Below the pieces are notes generated by a model that saw only the letters and a program-made list of their open reading frames with translations, searched no databases and was not told the origin of the DNA. A program made the translations under genes and the position numbers. A stretch of DNA of 64,000 nt from [Scytonema hofmanni] UTEX 2349 (GTDB taxonomy: Bacteria; Cyanobacteriota; Cyanobacteriia; Cyanobacteriales; Nostocaceae), in contig NZ_KK073768.1 in NCBI RefSeq assembly GCF_000582685.1, forward strand, positions 2,306,483-2,370,482, written 5' to 3'. The first letter of the stretch is position 1. Each line of letters opens with the position of its first letter. This document shows positions 21,901-29,500 of the stretch, piece after piece.

Positions 21901-22659
21901 TACTACACAGGTGATAATGGGCGCTATCGTCCCGATGGATCAATTGAAGTTTTAGGACGTTTAGATAATCAAATTAAAATTCGGGGAGTTCGTGTTCAAA
22001 CAGGAGAAATTGAAGCCATCTTAAACCAACATCCAGCCGTTAGCAAAGGGGTTATAATTGCTAAACAAAAGAGTTCTGGAGACTATGATCTTGTTGCTTA
22101 TACAGTTTTGAAATCAGGACAAACCGTAACAAATCAAGAGTTACGACAATTCCTCAAAAAGCAACTGCCAGAATACATGATTCCTTTCTCTTTTGTGCAG
22201 TTGGATAGTTTACCTTTAACTGCTACAGGTAAAGTAAATCGTCAATTATTACCCGAACCCCATCACAACATCGAGCCAATTTCTGAACACAGAAAACCCC
22301 GCACACCCATAGAAGTTAAAATTGTAGAAATTATTGCTCAAGTTCTAAAATTAGAGCAAATAGGTATTGATGATAATTTCTTTGAATTAGGAGGACATTC
22401 TTTATTAGCTGCTCAAGTTATTTCACGACTACAACAAGAATTTCAAGTAAAGATTCCCCTGAAATCTTTGTTTGAAATGCCTACTCCTGCTCAACTAGCA
22501 ACCCTGATTGAAAAGCTCCAGTCAGATACTAATGCTGCCTTAGTAGCTCCTAAAATCACCAAAGTTTCTCGAAAACGTTATCAAGCCAAAGTTTCTGATA
22601 CGGGAAAAATAGAAGTTCCCGAAGAATTAAAACAAGAAATATTCAAATCTAATGAATAA
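9949..22659 (+). CDS. Hybrid PKS-NRPS megasynthase: KS-AT-ACP-LLM-KR-C-A-PCP-C-A-PCP
   Basis: A 4236-residue protein with one PKS and two NRPS modules. An N-terminal docking helix precedes KS (about 36-463, DTACSSS), AT (580-885, GHSVGEY and HAFH, malonyl type), ACP (978-1054, GADSI), LLM (1190-1540) and KR (1546-2047, GGLGALG, LLDDG B-type motif). KR lies after the ACP, no second ACP follows, and its usual catalytic Tyr reads His (SNHAAANAF near 1944). Then come C1 (2068-2500, HHIISDGW), A1 (2534-3040), PCP1 (GGHSLLA near 3082), C2 (3147-3585), A2 (3604-4105) and PCP2. My pocket reading for A1 is D-L-T-K-V-G-H-V-G, one change from the Asp code DLTKVGHIG. A2 reads D-A-R-H-F-S-L-M-V with an atypical YGATETT, which I do not assign. 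There is no epimerase domain. AT carries a repeat-derived insertion at 12156-12182. Confidence 0.93.
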   Translation: MSGESNNVQNLSSLQRSVLLIEKLEAKIKRLESARTEPIAIIGMSCRFPGGADNPQQFWKILHSGIDAVTEVPANRWNIADYYDENPHTPGKFYTKSGGFLSDVDQFDPLFFGISAREAVNIDPQHRLLLEVTWEALENAGCIPQRNQGSPTGVFVGITLNDYGSIAKQTRSDVSQEAYGVTGSPSYAAAGRISYTFGFTGPCMAIDTACSSSLVAIHQACQSLRQQECQMAIAGGVNLILLPDSMIATAKAGMLSSDGRCKTFDATADGIGRGEGCGILVLKRLSDAQANGDNILAVIRGSGVNQDGPSSGFTVPNCASQQQVMRQALKMAQIEPAEVSYVEAHGTGTPLGDPIELRSLAKIYGSHRTHDNPLFVGSAKTNISHVETAAGVAGVIKVILQLQHQQIAPHLHLKNPTNHFNWEDFPLVVPTQITPWRVQSGSRIGVVNSFGATGTNAHIVLAEARTPLKPENSGLLERSLHLLTLSTKTEPALKDLVTLYQNWFKQNTDLKIADICYSANTGRSHFKHRLALLVAEPQELAAKLQNLTISLSQEQNTEESSSIAGMFQGQLAANSSVPNVAFLFTGQGSQYIDMGRELYQTQPLFRRILEQCDQILRSELEKPLLEILYPQNTNQSPFSLIDQTNYTQPALFALEYALAQLWISWGIKPAVVMGHSVGEYVAACIAGVFSLEDGLKLIAARGRLMQSLPQNGAMLAVFADAKRVAEIIAPYQNRVALAKPAVGIAAYNGAQNIVISGENQAIAAIKTTLEAEGIESRPLNTSHAFHSPLVDPILEQLEQIANQIEIHPPRIPIVSNLTGETLSINQPLNGKYWRQHSREAVKFTTGLATLVEKGYETFLEIGAKPALSKMGQRCKLGDNLLWLSSLVAGQSNWATLFNSLAQLYVRGAEVNWSGFDQDYPRQRFILPNYPFQRQRYWLKIPNADMSSQKAIATAPMNGEVPEPIPEPKPHTSASSKQEQIIKLLQSLIAEALQTSPDTVDIHTPLVEMGADSIVFMKTGQQLELDFGVRIPIRRLFEDLSTLNALGTYIGENLPAEFKFTDNFTDNQPVSPPVTSESPDPQTENKAVESALSQIPPTAEPVGTTALERIMSQQLQTMSQLMSEQLAVLRGETTTTPPQFIPNQNPVNSPQTTIKNTKRQEFWERREYKPTLSDIQDQAANFPLTVPTNKEMQFSLYYFGSYDAEFTQDKYSLLFGGVEYADQNGFTSVWLPERHFHAFGGFSPNPSILCASLAKVTKNIQLRAGSVVLPLHHPVRVAEDWAIIDNISQGRVGISFASGWHPHDFVFAPEAYDDRREIMFEGIETVQKLWRGESIQLLSGSGNMAEIRTFPMPQQKELPVWVTIVNNPDTYMRAGAMGIGVLTNLMGQTVEDLARNIAIYRESLARHGFDPHVGRVTLLLHTYIGTDIQQVREKARKPFQNYLTSSIGLFQSLVKSQGLQMADFEKMSEDDKDYILSAAYDRYVQTSALIGTPDSCIEIVEKLLTIGVDEIACLIDFGVEEEAVLASLPHVKTLKERINKVKTDDWFYRLDWQQQPRDLPLQPSPKSGHWLIFADVQGVGTALAQQLQVDGQTCTLIYPQGSSISLPNGALEIDPTDPKAFNQLLQNQLTASELPLSGVIYLWSLNSPLSQQLTVDLLQQTQQTVCGGVLHLVQALDQQPELKNACSQMWLITQQAVASDNTAPTGIAQASLWGFGRVIALEYPELWGGLIDIDRDNTTAQVEQIWLEIRAQLGKKSQAEDQVLLHQEKRYVARLVRQTVGNSDINNSSVNLDLKGTYLITGGLGALGIRLAQWLVDRGVHHLVLCGRSAPAAKIQKTITQLQQQGIQVIVAQVDISKFNDLSELLQQIQGKNQDNCPPLQGIFHLAGLLDDGALFQQTWKRFDAVFAPKILGTWNLHVLTQELPLKHFVLFSSIASLLGSPGQSNHAAANAFIDALAHYRQANGLPAVSINWGSWTEIGKVTRLEGSQQQRWQEYFDKLWRSYGMEAIAPKAGLHALEQLLNQPPVQVGVFPIDWSKFCESLGVEQKPLLLYLTQPETTSTSTSPIRIPLSEAQKQLWLLAQIVEEGSIVYNDNVNLELCGDLHLEILKESIHTVVERQEALRTIIDPQGEWQEILPTLKVDIPLVDLSSTKDEQEQCLQDWLIQRSQKPLNLTTDPLFQVEVLKLGQQHHVLVITVHHIISDGWSIENILKEIALIYSALCEGADVKLDTPLQFREFLHWQTNRSQSSEMLSHESFWLEQFADSIPVLELPTDRTRPLRKTYHGNRQTRITPPHLREQLRQFSQGQGCTLFMTLLAAHFVLLHRLSRQAEIVVGIPTAGRFLASSETMVGYATHLLPIRSCFQANLSFSAYLAEIRSRLLAAYEHQDYPFAQLLKQLNLKTDSSRTPLVSVTFNLEPPVPTVSLKNLDTAMMSRPVSFTHFDLHFVVIDMGDRLILEAKYNTDLFNDATIERWLGHFQTLLEEIITQPNQEIATLPLLTQLERQQLLIDWNSGLTQYSSAHLETECVYQRFEKQVSQNPDALAVVFAKQNLTYQELNTRANQLAVHLRNLNIPSAGRIVVYAERSLVALVAILGIWKAGGVYVPIDAANTPPQRLALLLEDIQPTALLTQTSYKSNLLASLSCPVVFLDKEGNDNSENQSPEILDPNFPQVTPDDLAYIIFTSGSTGQPKGVAIKHRHLAAYTTSMTQRLGLQSGMSFATVSTFAADLGYTAIFPTLCTGGTLHIITQETATDPQALATYFSQHQIDCLKIVPAHLNALLEGEKSSQVLPRHTLVLGGDTLAWELVGKIQTLAPQCRIFNHYGPSETTVGVLTFLIDDQHSPKSSATVPIGRPLPHVCVYILDQYQQPVPIGVPGELYIGGASVAPGYLNRAELTTEKFILNPYSTETGEGDRLYKTGDLARYLPDGNIEFLGRIDNQVKIRGYRLELGEVESVLNQHPGVQQAVVLAWEQEQTGEKRLVAYWVAVKTAGVSVSSQELRQFLQAKVPDYMIPSSLIRLENIPLTANGKIDRRALPLPEQDLSQEVDFIAPRTPTEQAIADIFATVLRLESVGINNNFFELGGHSLLATQVISRLRETFQIDLPLVSLFTSPTVAGIDLIIHQQMQQGIVKTAPPITAVPRTSNTQLPLSWSQERLWFIEQLEGANATYNMPAAVRLQGNLNISALEQALGEIAKRHEVLRTAFKSEDGKAVQVIFPEATLSLQTIDLQNLTSSEQENSVQKHIIEEAKTPFDLSQPALMRATLLQLNPQSYVILITMHHIVSDGWSVSIVVRELSTLYQAFAQNRPSPLPDRNIQYADFTIWQRQWLTGEVLQTQLNYWQNQLAGNLPILNLPLDYPLSAKQDYQGAQQNISIKPTLTKALKALSDQEGVTLFMTLFAAFNVLLSRHTGQEDIIIGSPIAGRNHLGSEDLVGFFINTLPLRTNLAENPSFQQLLKRVGEVTLGAYTYQDIPFEKLVEELRTERVLNRHPLFDVLFNFVNTPEAVLNMGDLTFERLPQPEPYSKFWLTFYIRQVGEALNIELVYRQSLFTSERMKALLEQFVVLLTQVVEHPHETIQSYSLLSPQTAALIPDPSLPLPEPDYELVTTSFINWAKQSPEQIAIRQNGKKWTYGELATAAENIAQVLMSQGLKQKDVVALWGERSFGLIAGVLGIFLAGGVLLIIDSNLPPQRQNLMLEQTQARYLISIGEPSQVAQVVEKQLKMIAVNPDTAATGEEMVKSDIALPTLAAKDPAYIFFTSGSTGTPKGVLGNHQGVAHFIHWQRQTFEIKAGDRIAQLIELSFDAILRDIFLPLTSGATLCLPDQYYIPGSPQILTWLDEEQISVFHTVPALAQSWLQNIPEKVTLSSLRWVFLSGEPLTQSLVQQWRQTFAQAGNIVNLYGATETTMVKCFYPVPPEIPAGVMPGGWSLPETQILILNSKNQLCGIGEIGEIVVRTPFRTLGYIKPIPSPFVLNPFRQDPQDWVYYTGDNGRYRPDGSIEVLGRLDNQIKIRGVRVQTGEIEAILNQHPAVSKGVIIAKQKSSGDYDLVAYTVLKSGQTVTNQELRQFLKKQLPEYMIPFSFVQLDSLPLTATGKVNRQLLPEPHHNIEPISEHRKPRTPIEVKIVEIIAQVLKLEQIGIDDNFFELGGHSLLAAQVISRLQQEFQVKIPLKSLFEMPTPAQLATLIEKLQSDTNAALVAPKITKVSRKRYQAKVSDTGKIEVPEELKQEIFKSNE
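12156..12182 (+). repeat. 27-bp cyanobacterial repeat inserted in frame in the AT domain
   Basis: The stretch TTGGCGAAGCCCGCCGTAGG and its continuation resembles a GCGATGCC...CCAACGC repeat that I know as common in Nostocales genomes. It adds about nine residues (LAKPAVGIA) between NRVA and AYNGAQN. The AT of the preceding PKS gene reads straight through at this place (NQIAVAAYN). A related copy sits upstream of nifJ near 55545. The length is a multiple of three, so the megasynthase frame is intact. Exact edges are uncertain by a few bases. Confidence 0.65.
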
Positions 22660-22719
22660 TATAGATTTTAATTTACTTGAGAATCTTTTGAATAAATTTA
22701 GTAAAATTGGCAGGAAAAT

Positions 22720-23460
22720 ATGTTAGGAATATTGGGAGGAATGGGACCATTAGCATCAGCAGAATTTGTCAAAACGATTTATGATTACAATGTTTTTGGC
22801 AACAAGGAACAAGATGCACCAAGAGTAATCTTAAATTCTAATCCCACAATTCCAGATAGAACCAGTTTTCTGTTGAAAGGTGATTATGATTTATTGTTAC
22901 TAAAATTAATAGAATCTGCCCAACAATTGGATGATTTACAGGTGTCTAAAATTATCATTTGTTGTGTCACATCCCATTATTTATTGCCCTACTTTCCTCA
23001 GAAAATAAAAGAGAAAATAATTTCTTTAGTTGATGTTTGTTTGCAGGAAGTTTGGCATTCACAAAGCTGTCATCTGTTGCTGTGTACTAATGGAACTCGG
23101 CAACTAAATGTATTCCAAACCAGTGATTTATGGGGCATGGCAGCAGATTATATTATTTTTCCTGATGAAAAAGAACAAATTGCTATCCACAATATGATAT
23201 ATCAAATTAAGGTGAATAAACAGAGTTTTGATTCTGCTATCATTTTCTTGAACAATTTAATGAATAAGTATAATGTTAGTTATGTTATGTCTGGTTGTAC
23301 AGAAATACATTTACTTAACCGATATATTCATTATCAAAAGTATAAAAATCAAGGAGATATCACCAATGATATTTTTTTAGATCCTTTAATGATTGTTGCC
23401 ACTAGATTAGAAAAATTTTTATGTGATAACGATATATTTTTTTCTCCTGTTTATTCCTAA
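22720..23460 (+). CDS. Aspartate/glutamate racemase family protein
   Basis: Cofactor-independent racemase of the Asp/Glu type, which interconverts L- and D-acidic amino acids with two cysteines. The start MLGILGGMGPLASAEF is the family hallmark. The second cysteine motif SGCTEIHLL, near residue 188, is clear. The first reads CCVTSHYL near 86 instead of CNTAHY, so the Asn after the catalytic Cys is Val. The length of 246 residues fits the family. It lies 60 bases after the megasynthase and 96 before the next NRPS gene. No NRPS module here has an epimerase domain and A1 looks Asp-specific, so the likely job is to supply a D-acidic building block, as McyF does in microcystin clusters. A weak Shine-Dalgarno sequence (GGAAAATATG) precedes the start. 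Confidence 0.85.
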   Translation: MLGILGGMGPLASAEFVKTIYDYNVFGNKEQDAPRVILNSNPTIPDRTSFLLKGDYDLLLLKLIESAQQLDDLQVSKIIICCVTSHYLLPYFPQKIKEKIISLVDVCLQEVWHSQSCHLLLCTNGTRQLNVFQTSDLWGMAADYIIFPDEKEQIAIHNMIYQIKVNKQSFDSAIIFLNNLMNKYNVSYVMSGCTEIHLLNRYIHYQKYKNQGDITNDIFLDPLMIVATRLEKFLCDNDIFFSPVYS

Positions 23461-23556
23461 TTTAATATACAGCATCTTGGTACGTTACGGACTAAAGTCC
23501 TAACAAACCCTACAGATACTATTCTCTGTTACCTTCTAGATATAACTGATAATAAT

Positions 23557-26500
23557 ATGCTTTTAAATTCACAAGAAACTTTTGTTTTCCCTTTGTCTTT
23601 TGCTCAAGAAAGATTGTGGTTTCTTAACCAACTAGAGGGAAGCAAGGCTACTTATAATATGTTTGCTGCCATTGGTTTAAATGGTAATTTGAATGTTCAG
23701 GTTTTAGAGCAAGCTTTAAATGAAATTGTCCAACGTCATGAGGTGTTGCGAACAAGTTTTCAGACTGTTGATGGGCAAGGGGTACAAATAATTAATCCAG
23801 AGGTAAATTTTCAGTTACGCTGTGTTGATTTACAGAATTTATCTGATAATGAAAGAGAAATAACTGTTCAAGAATGGATTACAAAGGAAGCTAATACACC
23901 TTTTGATCTTTCCCAAGCTCCTCTGATGAGAGCTACACTTTTACAAACTGATATTCAAGAGTATTTTCTGTTGGTGACAATGCACCATATTATCTCAGAT
24001 GCTTGGTCTGTAGGTATTGTCATTAAAGAGATATCTGTGATATATAAAGCTTTGATTCAAGGTCAAGAACATACATTACCAGAGTTAGAAATTCAATATG
24101 CAGATTTTGCCGAGTGGCAACGGGAATGGCTGCAAGGAGATCGATTAAATCAACAATTAATTTATTGGAAGAATTATTTAGCTGGTGTACCACCTGTTTT
24201 AGAATTACCTACAGATTATCCACGTCCACCTGTGCAAACATTCCAAGGACAAAACCAGCGTTTTGAAATTGGGGCTGATTTAAGTGTAGCTCTGAAAAAA
24301 TTGGCAAAGGAAAATGGCTGCACTTTATTTATGGTTTTGTTGGCTGCTTTTGCTACGTTGCTCTATCGTTACAGTGGTCAGGAAGATATTGTTGTTGGAA
24401 CACCTGTAGGTAATCGTAGTCAGCCAGAATTAGAATCATTAATTGGCTTTTTTGTTAATACTTTGGTTGTAGATGCGAAGTTTGATCAAGAATTAAATTT
24501 TACAGAAATTTTAGAACAAGTTAGACAAGGGGTTTTAGAAAATTATGCCCATCAAGATGTACCTTTTGAAAAAATTGTTGAAGAATTACAACCAGAAAGG
24601 AATTTAAGCCATACCCCCATTTTTCAGGTGTGGTTTGTGTTGCAAAATACCCCGACTGAAACGTTGCAACTGCCAGATATCACTTTAACACCCTTGCCTT
24701 TTGAGACTCAGGTAGCTAAGTTTGATTTGACTTTATCAATGTCAGAAACAAAATCAGGGTTAAGGGGAGTGTGGCAATATAGTACAGATTTATTTGATGC
24801 TGCTACTATAGCGAGGATGGTAGAGCATTTTCAAGTTTTACTAGAGGCGATCGCATCCCATCCCCAAGAAAAAATTAACCTCTTACCACTGTTAACAGAA
24901 AAAGAACGACAAAAAATTTTAAATGAGTGGAATAATACAGCTATATCCTATCCCCAACATCTTTGCATTCATCAAATATTTGAAGAACAAGTAAAACTCA
25001 CACCGGATGCTGTAGCTTTGGTATTTGGGGAAGAACAACTAACTTACCAACAGCTTAACAATCGCGCTAACCAACTGGCACACCATTTACAAAATATGGG
25101 TGTGGGTTCAGAAGTGTTAGTGGGATTATGTGTTAATCGTTCTTTTGATATGATTGTGGGTTTGTTAGCTATCCTCAAAGCAGGTGGCGCTTATGTTCCC
25201 CTAGATCCCAATTATCCAGAAGAACGTTTAGCATACATCATAGAAGATGCTGCGGTTTCTGTGTTATTGATTCAGGAATCGTTAGAAGAGAACTTACCCC
25301 CATCCTATGCTTTAGTAGTTTATTTAGATCGTGATTGGGAAGAAATAGCTACCCAAAGTTGTGAAAATATTATATCTGAGGTTCAATCCCATAACTTAGC
25401 TTATGTAATTTATACCTCTGGGTCTACTGGTCAACCCAAGGGTGTGTTAGTCACTCATCAGGGTATTGGCAATCTTGCCCTAGCACAACAAAAATTATTT
25501 AAAGTAGAAAATAACAGTCGAGTCCTTCAGTTTGCCTCCTTTGGCTTTGATGCTTCCGTGTCCGAAATCTTCATGTCCTTGGTGTGTGGTGCGCGACTGG
25601 TGTTAGCACCTGCTCAAAAACTGATGCCTGGTTTAGATTTGCAACAGGCGATCGCTCATTACGGTATTACTCACGTTACCTTACCTCCTTCAGCCTTAGC
25701 CATTCTGCCACCAGGGCAAATGCCAACCTTAAAACAAGTCATCGTCGCTGGAGAAGCCTGTCCTGAGCCTCTAGCACGGATTTGGAGTAAGGATAGGCAC
25801 TTTTTCAACGCCTATGGTCCGAGTGAAGCTACCGTTTGTGCCACCGTTGCTGAAGTTGATCTCAAACCAGAAACAGATACTAAATCTATAGTTGCCATTG
25901 GTAGCCCCATTGCTAACACGCAAATTTATATTCTTGACAACTCTCTCCAACCTGTGAGTGTGGGAGTCCCAGGAGAAATATATATTAGTGGTGTGGGTTT
26001 AGCTAGGGGATATTTAAACCAACCACAACTAACAGCAGCCAAGTTCATCGAAAATCCCTTTAGAGAAGGAAGATTATATAAAACCGGCGACCTAGCCAGA
26101 TATTTACCAAATGGCAACATTGAATTTTTAGGTCGCATTGATCGTCAAATAAAAATTCGCGGCTTTAGAATTGAACTAGGAGAAATAGAAGCACGGCTAA
26201 GTCAACATCCTCAAGTACAAGAAGCCACAGTTATCACTCGTGAAGACCCCTCTGGAAATCAAAGATTAGTAGCTTATTTGGTATCTAAAAATCAAGACTT
26301 AACACCATCAGAACTGCGGCAGTTTCTCAAAGAAAGACTACCAGATTACATGGTTCCAAGTATCTTTGTCATGTTGGATGCGATGCCATTAACACCAAAT
26401 GGTAAAATTGACCATCGCAACCTGCCTTCACCTGAACAAGATTTAACAGAACAAAACAATTTTCTTGCGCCCCGAACACCAACAGAACAAAAAATTGCTG

Positions 26501-29500
26501 ATATATTTGCGGCTGTTCTGAAAATAGAACAGGTGGGTATTTATAATAATTTCTTTGAACTGGGGGGACATTCTCTTTTAGCAACTCAAGTTATTTCTCG
26601 ATTTAGAGAAGCTTTTGAAATTGAACTACCTTTAGAAACCCTATTTAAATCGCCAACTGTTGCTGAGTTGGATGTGATAATTCAGCAATGGTTACAAAAT
26701 AATTCTGCCACAGATTCGCCTTTAACTCAGCCTTTACCTGCTGTCGTTGCCGTGCCACGGGAAGATAATACTGTTTTACCTCTGAGTTGGGGACAAGAAA
26801 GATTATGGTTTTTAGACCAGTTAGAAGGAAGCAGTGCAGCTTACAATATTTCTATGGCAGTTCAGCTACAAGGGAAGCTGAATGTTGATGCTTTAGAACA
26901 GGCATTTAAAGAAATTGTGCAGCGTCATCAAGTGCTAAGAACTCGTTTTGATACTGTTGATGGCAATCCTGTACAAGTAATTGAAACAAAATCAAAATTT
27001 AACTTATTCCGGGATAATCTGCAATTAATTTCTACTGATAAATTAGAGGTTGAGGTCAAAAAACGACTGACTCAAGAAGCTCAAAAACCCTTTGATTTAA
27101 CCCATTCTCCTTTAATTCGGGCGACACTGCTACAAATCGCCGATAATGACTATATTCTCCTTGTCACCATGCACCACATCATTGCTGATGGCTGGTCTGT
27201 GAGAGTGATGGTGCAAGAGCTATCTGTACTTTATGATGCCTTTGTCCAAGGTTTGCCTTCTTTTTTACCACCTCTAGCTATCCAGTACGCAGATTTTGTT
27301 CACTGGCAACGTCAATGGTTACAAGGTGAGATTTTAGAACGGCAGCTATCGTACTGGAAAACATACCTATTGGGCGCACCACCGTTACTAGAGTTGCCTA
27401 CTGATTATCCACGTCCTGGGGTGCAGACATTTAGAGGCGCACAGCAATCTTTTACTCTGTCTACTGAGTTGATTTCCCAACTGCAACAACTTACTCAGTC
27501 CACAGATACAACTTTGTTCATGTTGCTGTGTAGCGCGTTCTTGGTGTTACTTCATCGCTACAGTAGTCAGGATGATATCGTTTTGGGTACTGTAATGGCT
27601 AATCGCAATCGAACTGAGATTGAGCCTTTAATTGGTTTATTTGTAAATACTTTAGTGTTACGAACTCAGTTTGAGGCAGATTGTACTTTTGTGGATATCC
27701 TCAAGCAAGTACAGCAAGGATTACTGACGGGATACACAAATCAAGATGTACCTTTTGAGAAGATTGTGGAAGTATTGCAGCCGGAACGCAATCTTAGTCA
27801 TTCTCCACTGTTCCAGGTGATGTTTTCCTTGCAAAATGCTTCTAGTGCTTCTTTGAGTTTGGCTGATGTGATTTCTACCCCTCTCAAGCCGGAAATTTTG
27901 ACAGCTAAGTTTGATTTAACTTTGTCAATGGTAGAAACTGAGTCTGGAGTGTCGGGGGTTTGCGAGTATAACACTGATTTGTTTAAAGCAGAAACTATTA
28001 CCCGGATGATTGCACATTACCAAGTATTGCTGACGGGAGTTGTGGCTAATGTGCAAGAGCGGATCAGCAAATTGCCCCTACTGACACCAGAGGAAGAGAA
28101 GCAGTTATTGGTAGCCTGGAATGATACACAGGTGAGTTATTCTCAGGATCATTGTCTGCATCAACAGTTTGAACAGCAAGTAGAAAAAACACCCGATGCG
28201 ATCGCTCTGGTTTTCCAAAACCAACAATTAACTTACCGAGAATTAAATCAACGAGCAAATCAGTTAGCAAATTATTTACAGCGTCAAGGTGTAAGTTCAG
28301 AAACGTTAGTAGGTATTTGTGTAGAGCGATCGCTAGAAATGATGATCGGGTTATTGGGTATCCTCAAAGCCGGTGCTGCATACATTCCTTTAGACCCCCA
28401 TCACCCCCAAGAACGCCTAGCTTTTATCTTATCAGATACCCAAATGCCAATATTATTGACCCAGGAAAGGTTACAAACAAAGTTACCGACTCATGGCGCT
28501 AAGGTCATCTGTTTAGATACTAATTGGACTGATATCGCTCAGGAAAATCAAGCCAATCTGGGTATATCAGTCAAAGGTGAAAATTTAGCTTATATTATCT
28601 ACACCTCTGGTTCTACAGGTCAACCTAAAGGGGTGATGATTGAACATAGACAAGTGGCTAACTTTTTTGTAGGCATGGATCAGCGTCTTAACGTAGAAGA
28701 TGATTATGATACCACAAAAACATGGTTAGCTGTTACAACTATTTCCTTTGATATTTCGATTCTAGAATTATTCTGGACTCTGGCACGGGGCTTTAAGGTA
28801 ATTATTCAACAGGAACAACAGAAAACCATTGCTGCTACAGTGCCAACTTCCCGGATGCCAGAAAAACAAATGCAGTTTAGTCTGTTCTATTTTGCCAATG
28901 AAAATAACACTGGTAATCATCAAGGGGAAAACCTGTATAAATTGTTGATTGAAGGGGCTAAGTTTGCCGATCAACATGGATTTACAGCAGTTTGGACTCC
29001 AGAACGGCATTTTCATGAATTTGGGGGAATTTATCCTAATCCTGCCGTAGCCAGTGCAGCGATCGCCGCAGTCACTAAACAGGTGCAAATCCGGGCTGGT
29101 AGCGTGGTTTTACCACTACATCAAGAAATTCGTGTGGCTGAAGAATGGGCTTTTGTTGATAATTTATCTAATGGTCGAGTGGGTGTTTCTTTTGCCAGTG
29201 GTTGGCAACCTAATGATTTTGTCCTATCCCCCGAAAATTATCACCGTCGTAAATCCCTACTGGTAGAACAAATAGAAACCGTCCGCAAACTTTGGCGCGG
29301 GGAATTTATCACCCTCAAAAATGGCAATGGCATTCCCACAGAAATTAGAACTTTCCCTAAACCAATTCAAGCAGAATTACCCACTTGGTTAACCGCAGCA
29401 GGTAGTCCCGAAACCTTTCGGTTAGCAGGAGAGTTGGGTTTAAATGTTCTCACCCATCTTTTAGGACAAAGCATAGAAGAAATATCCGCGAAAATCAAAA

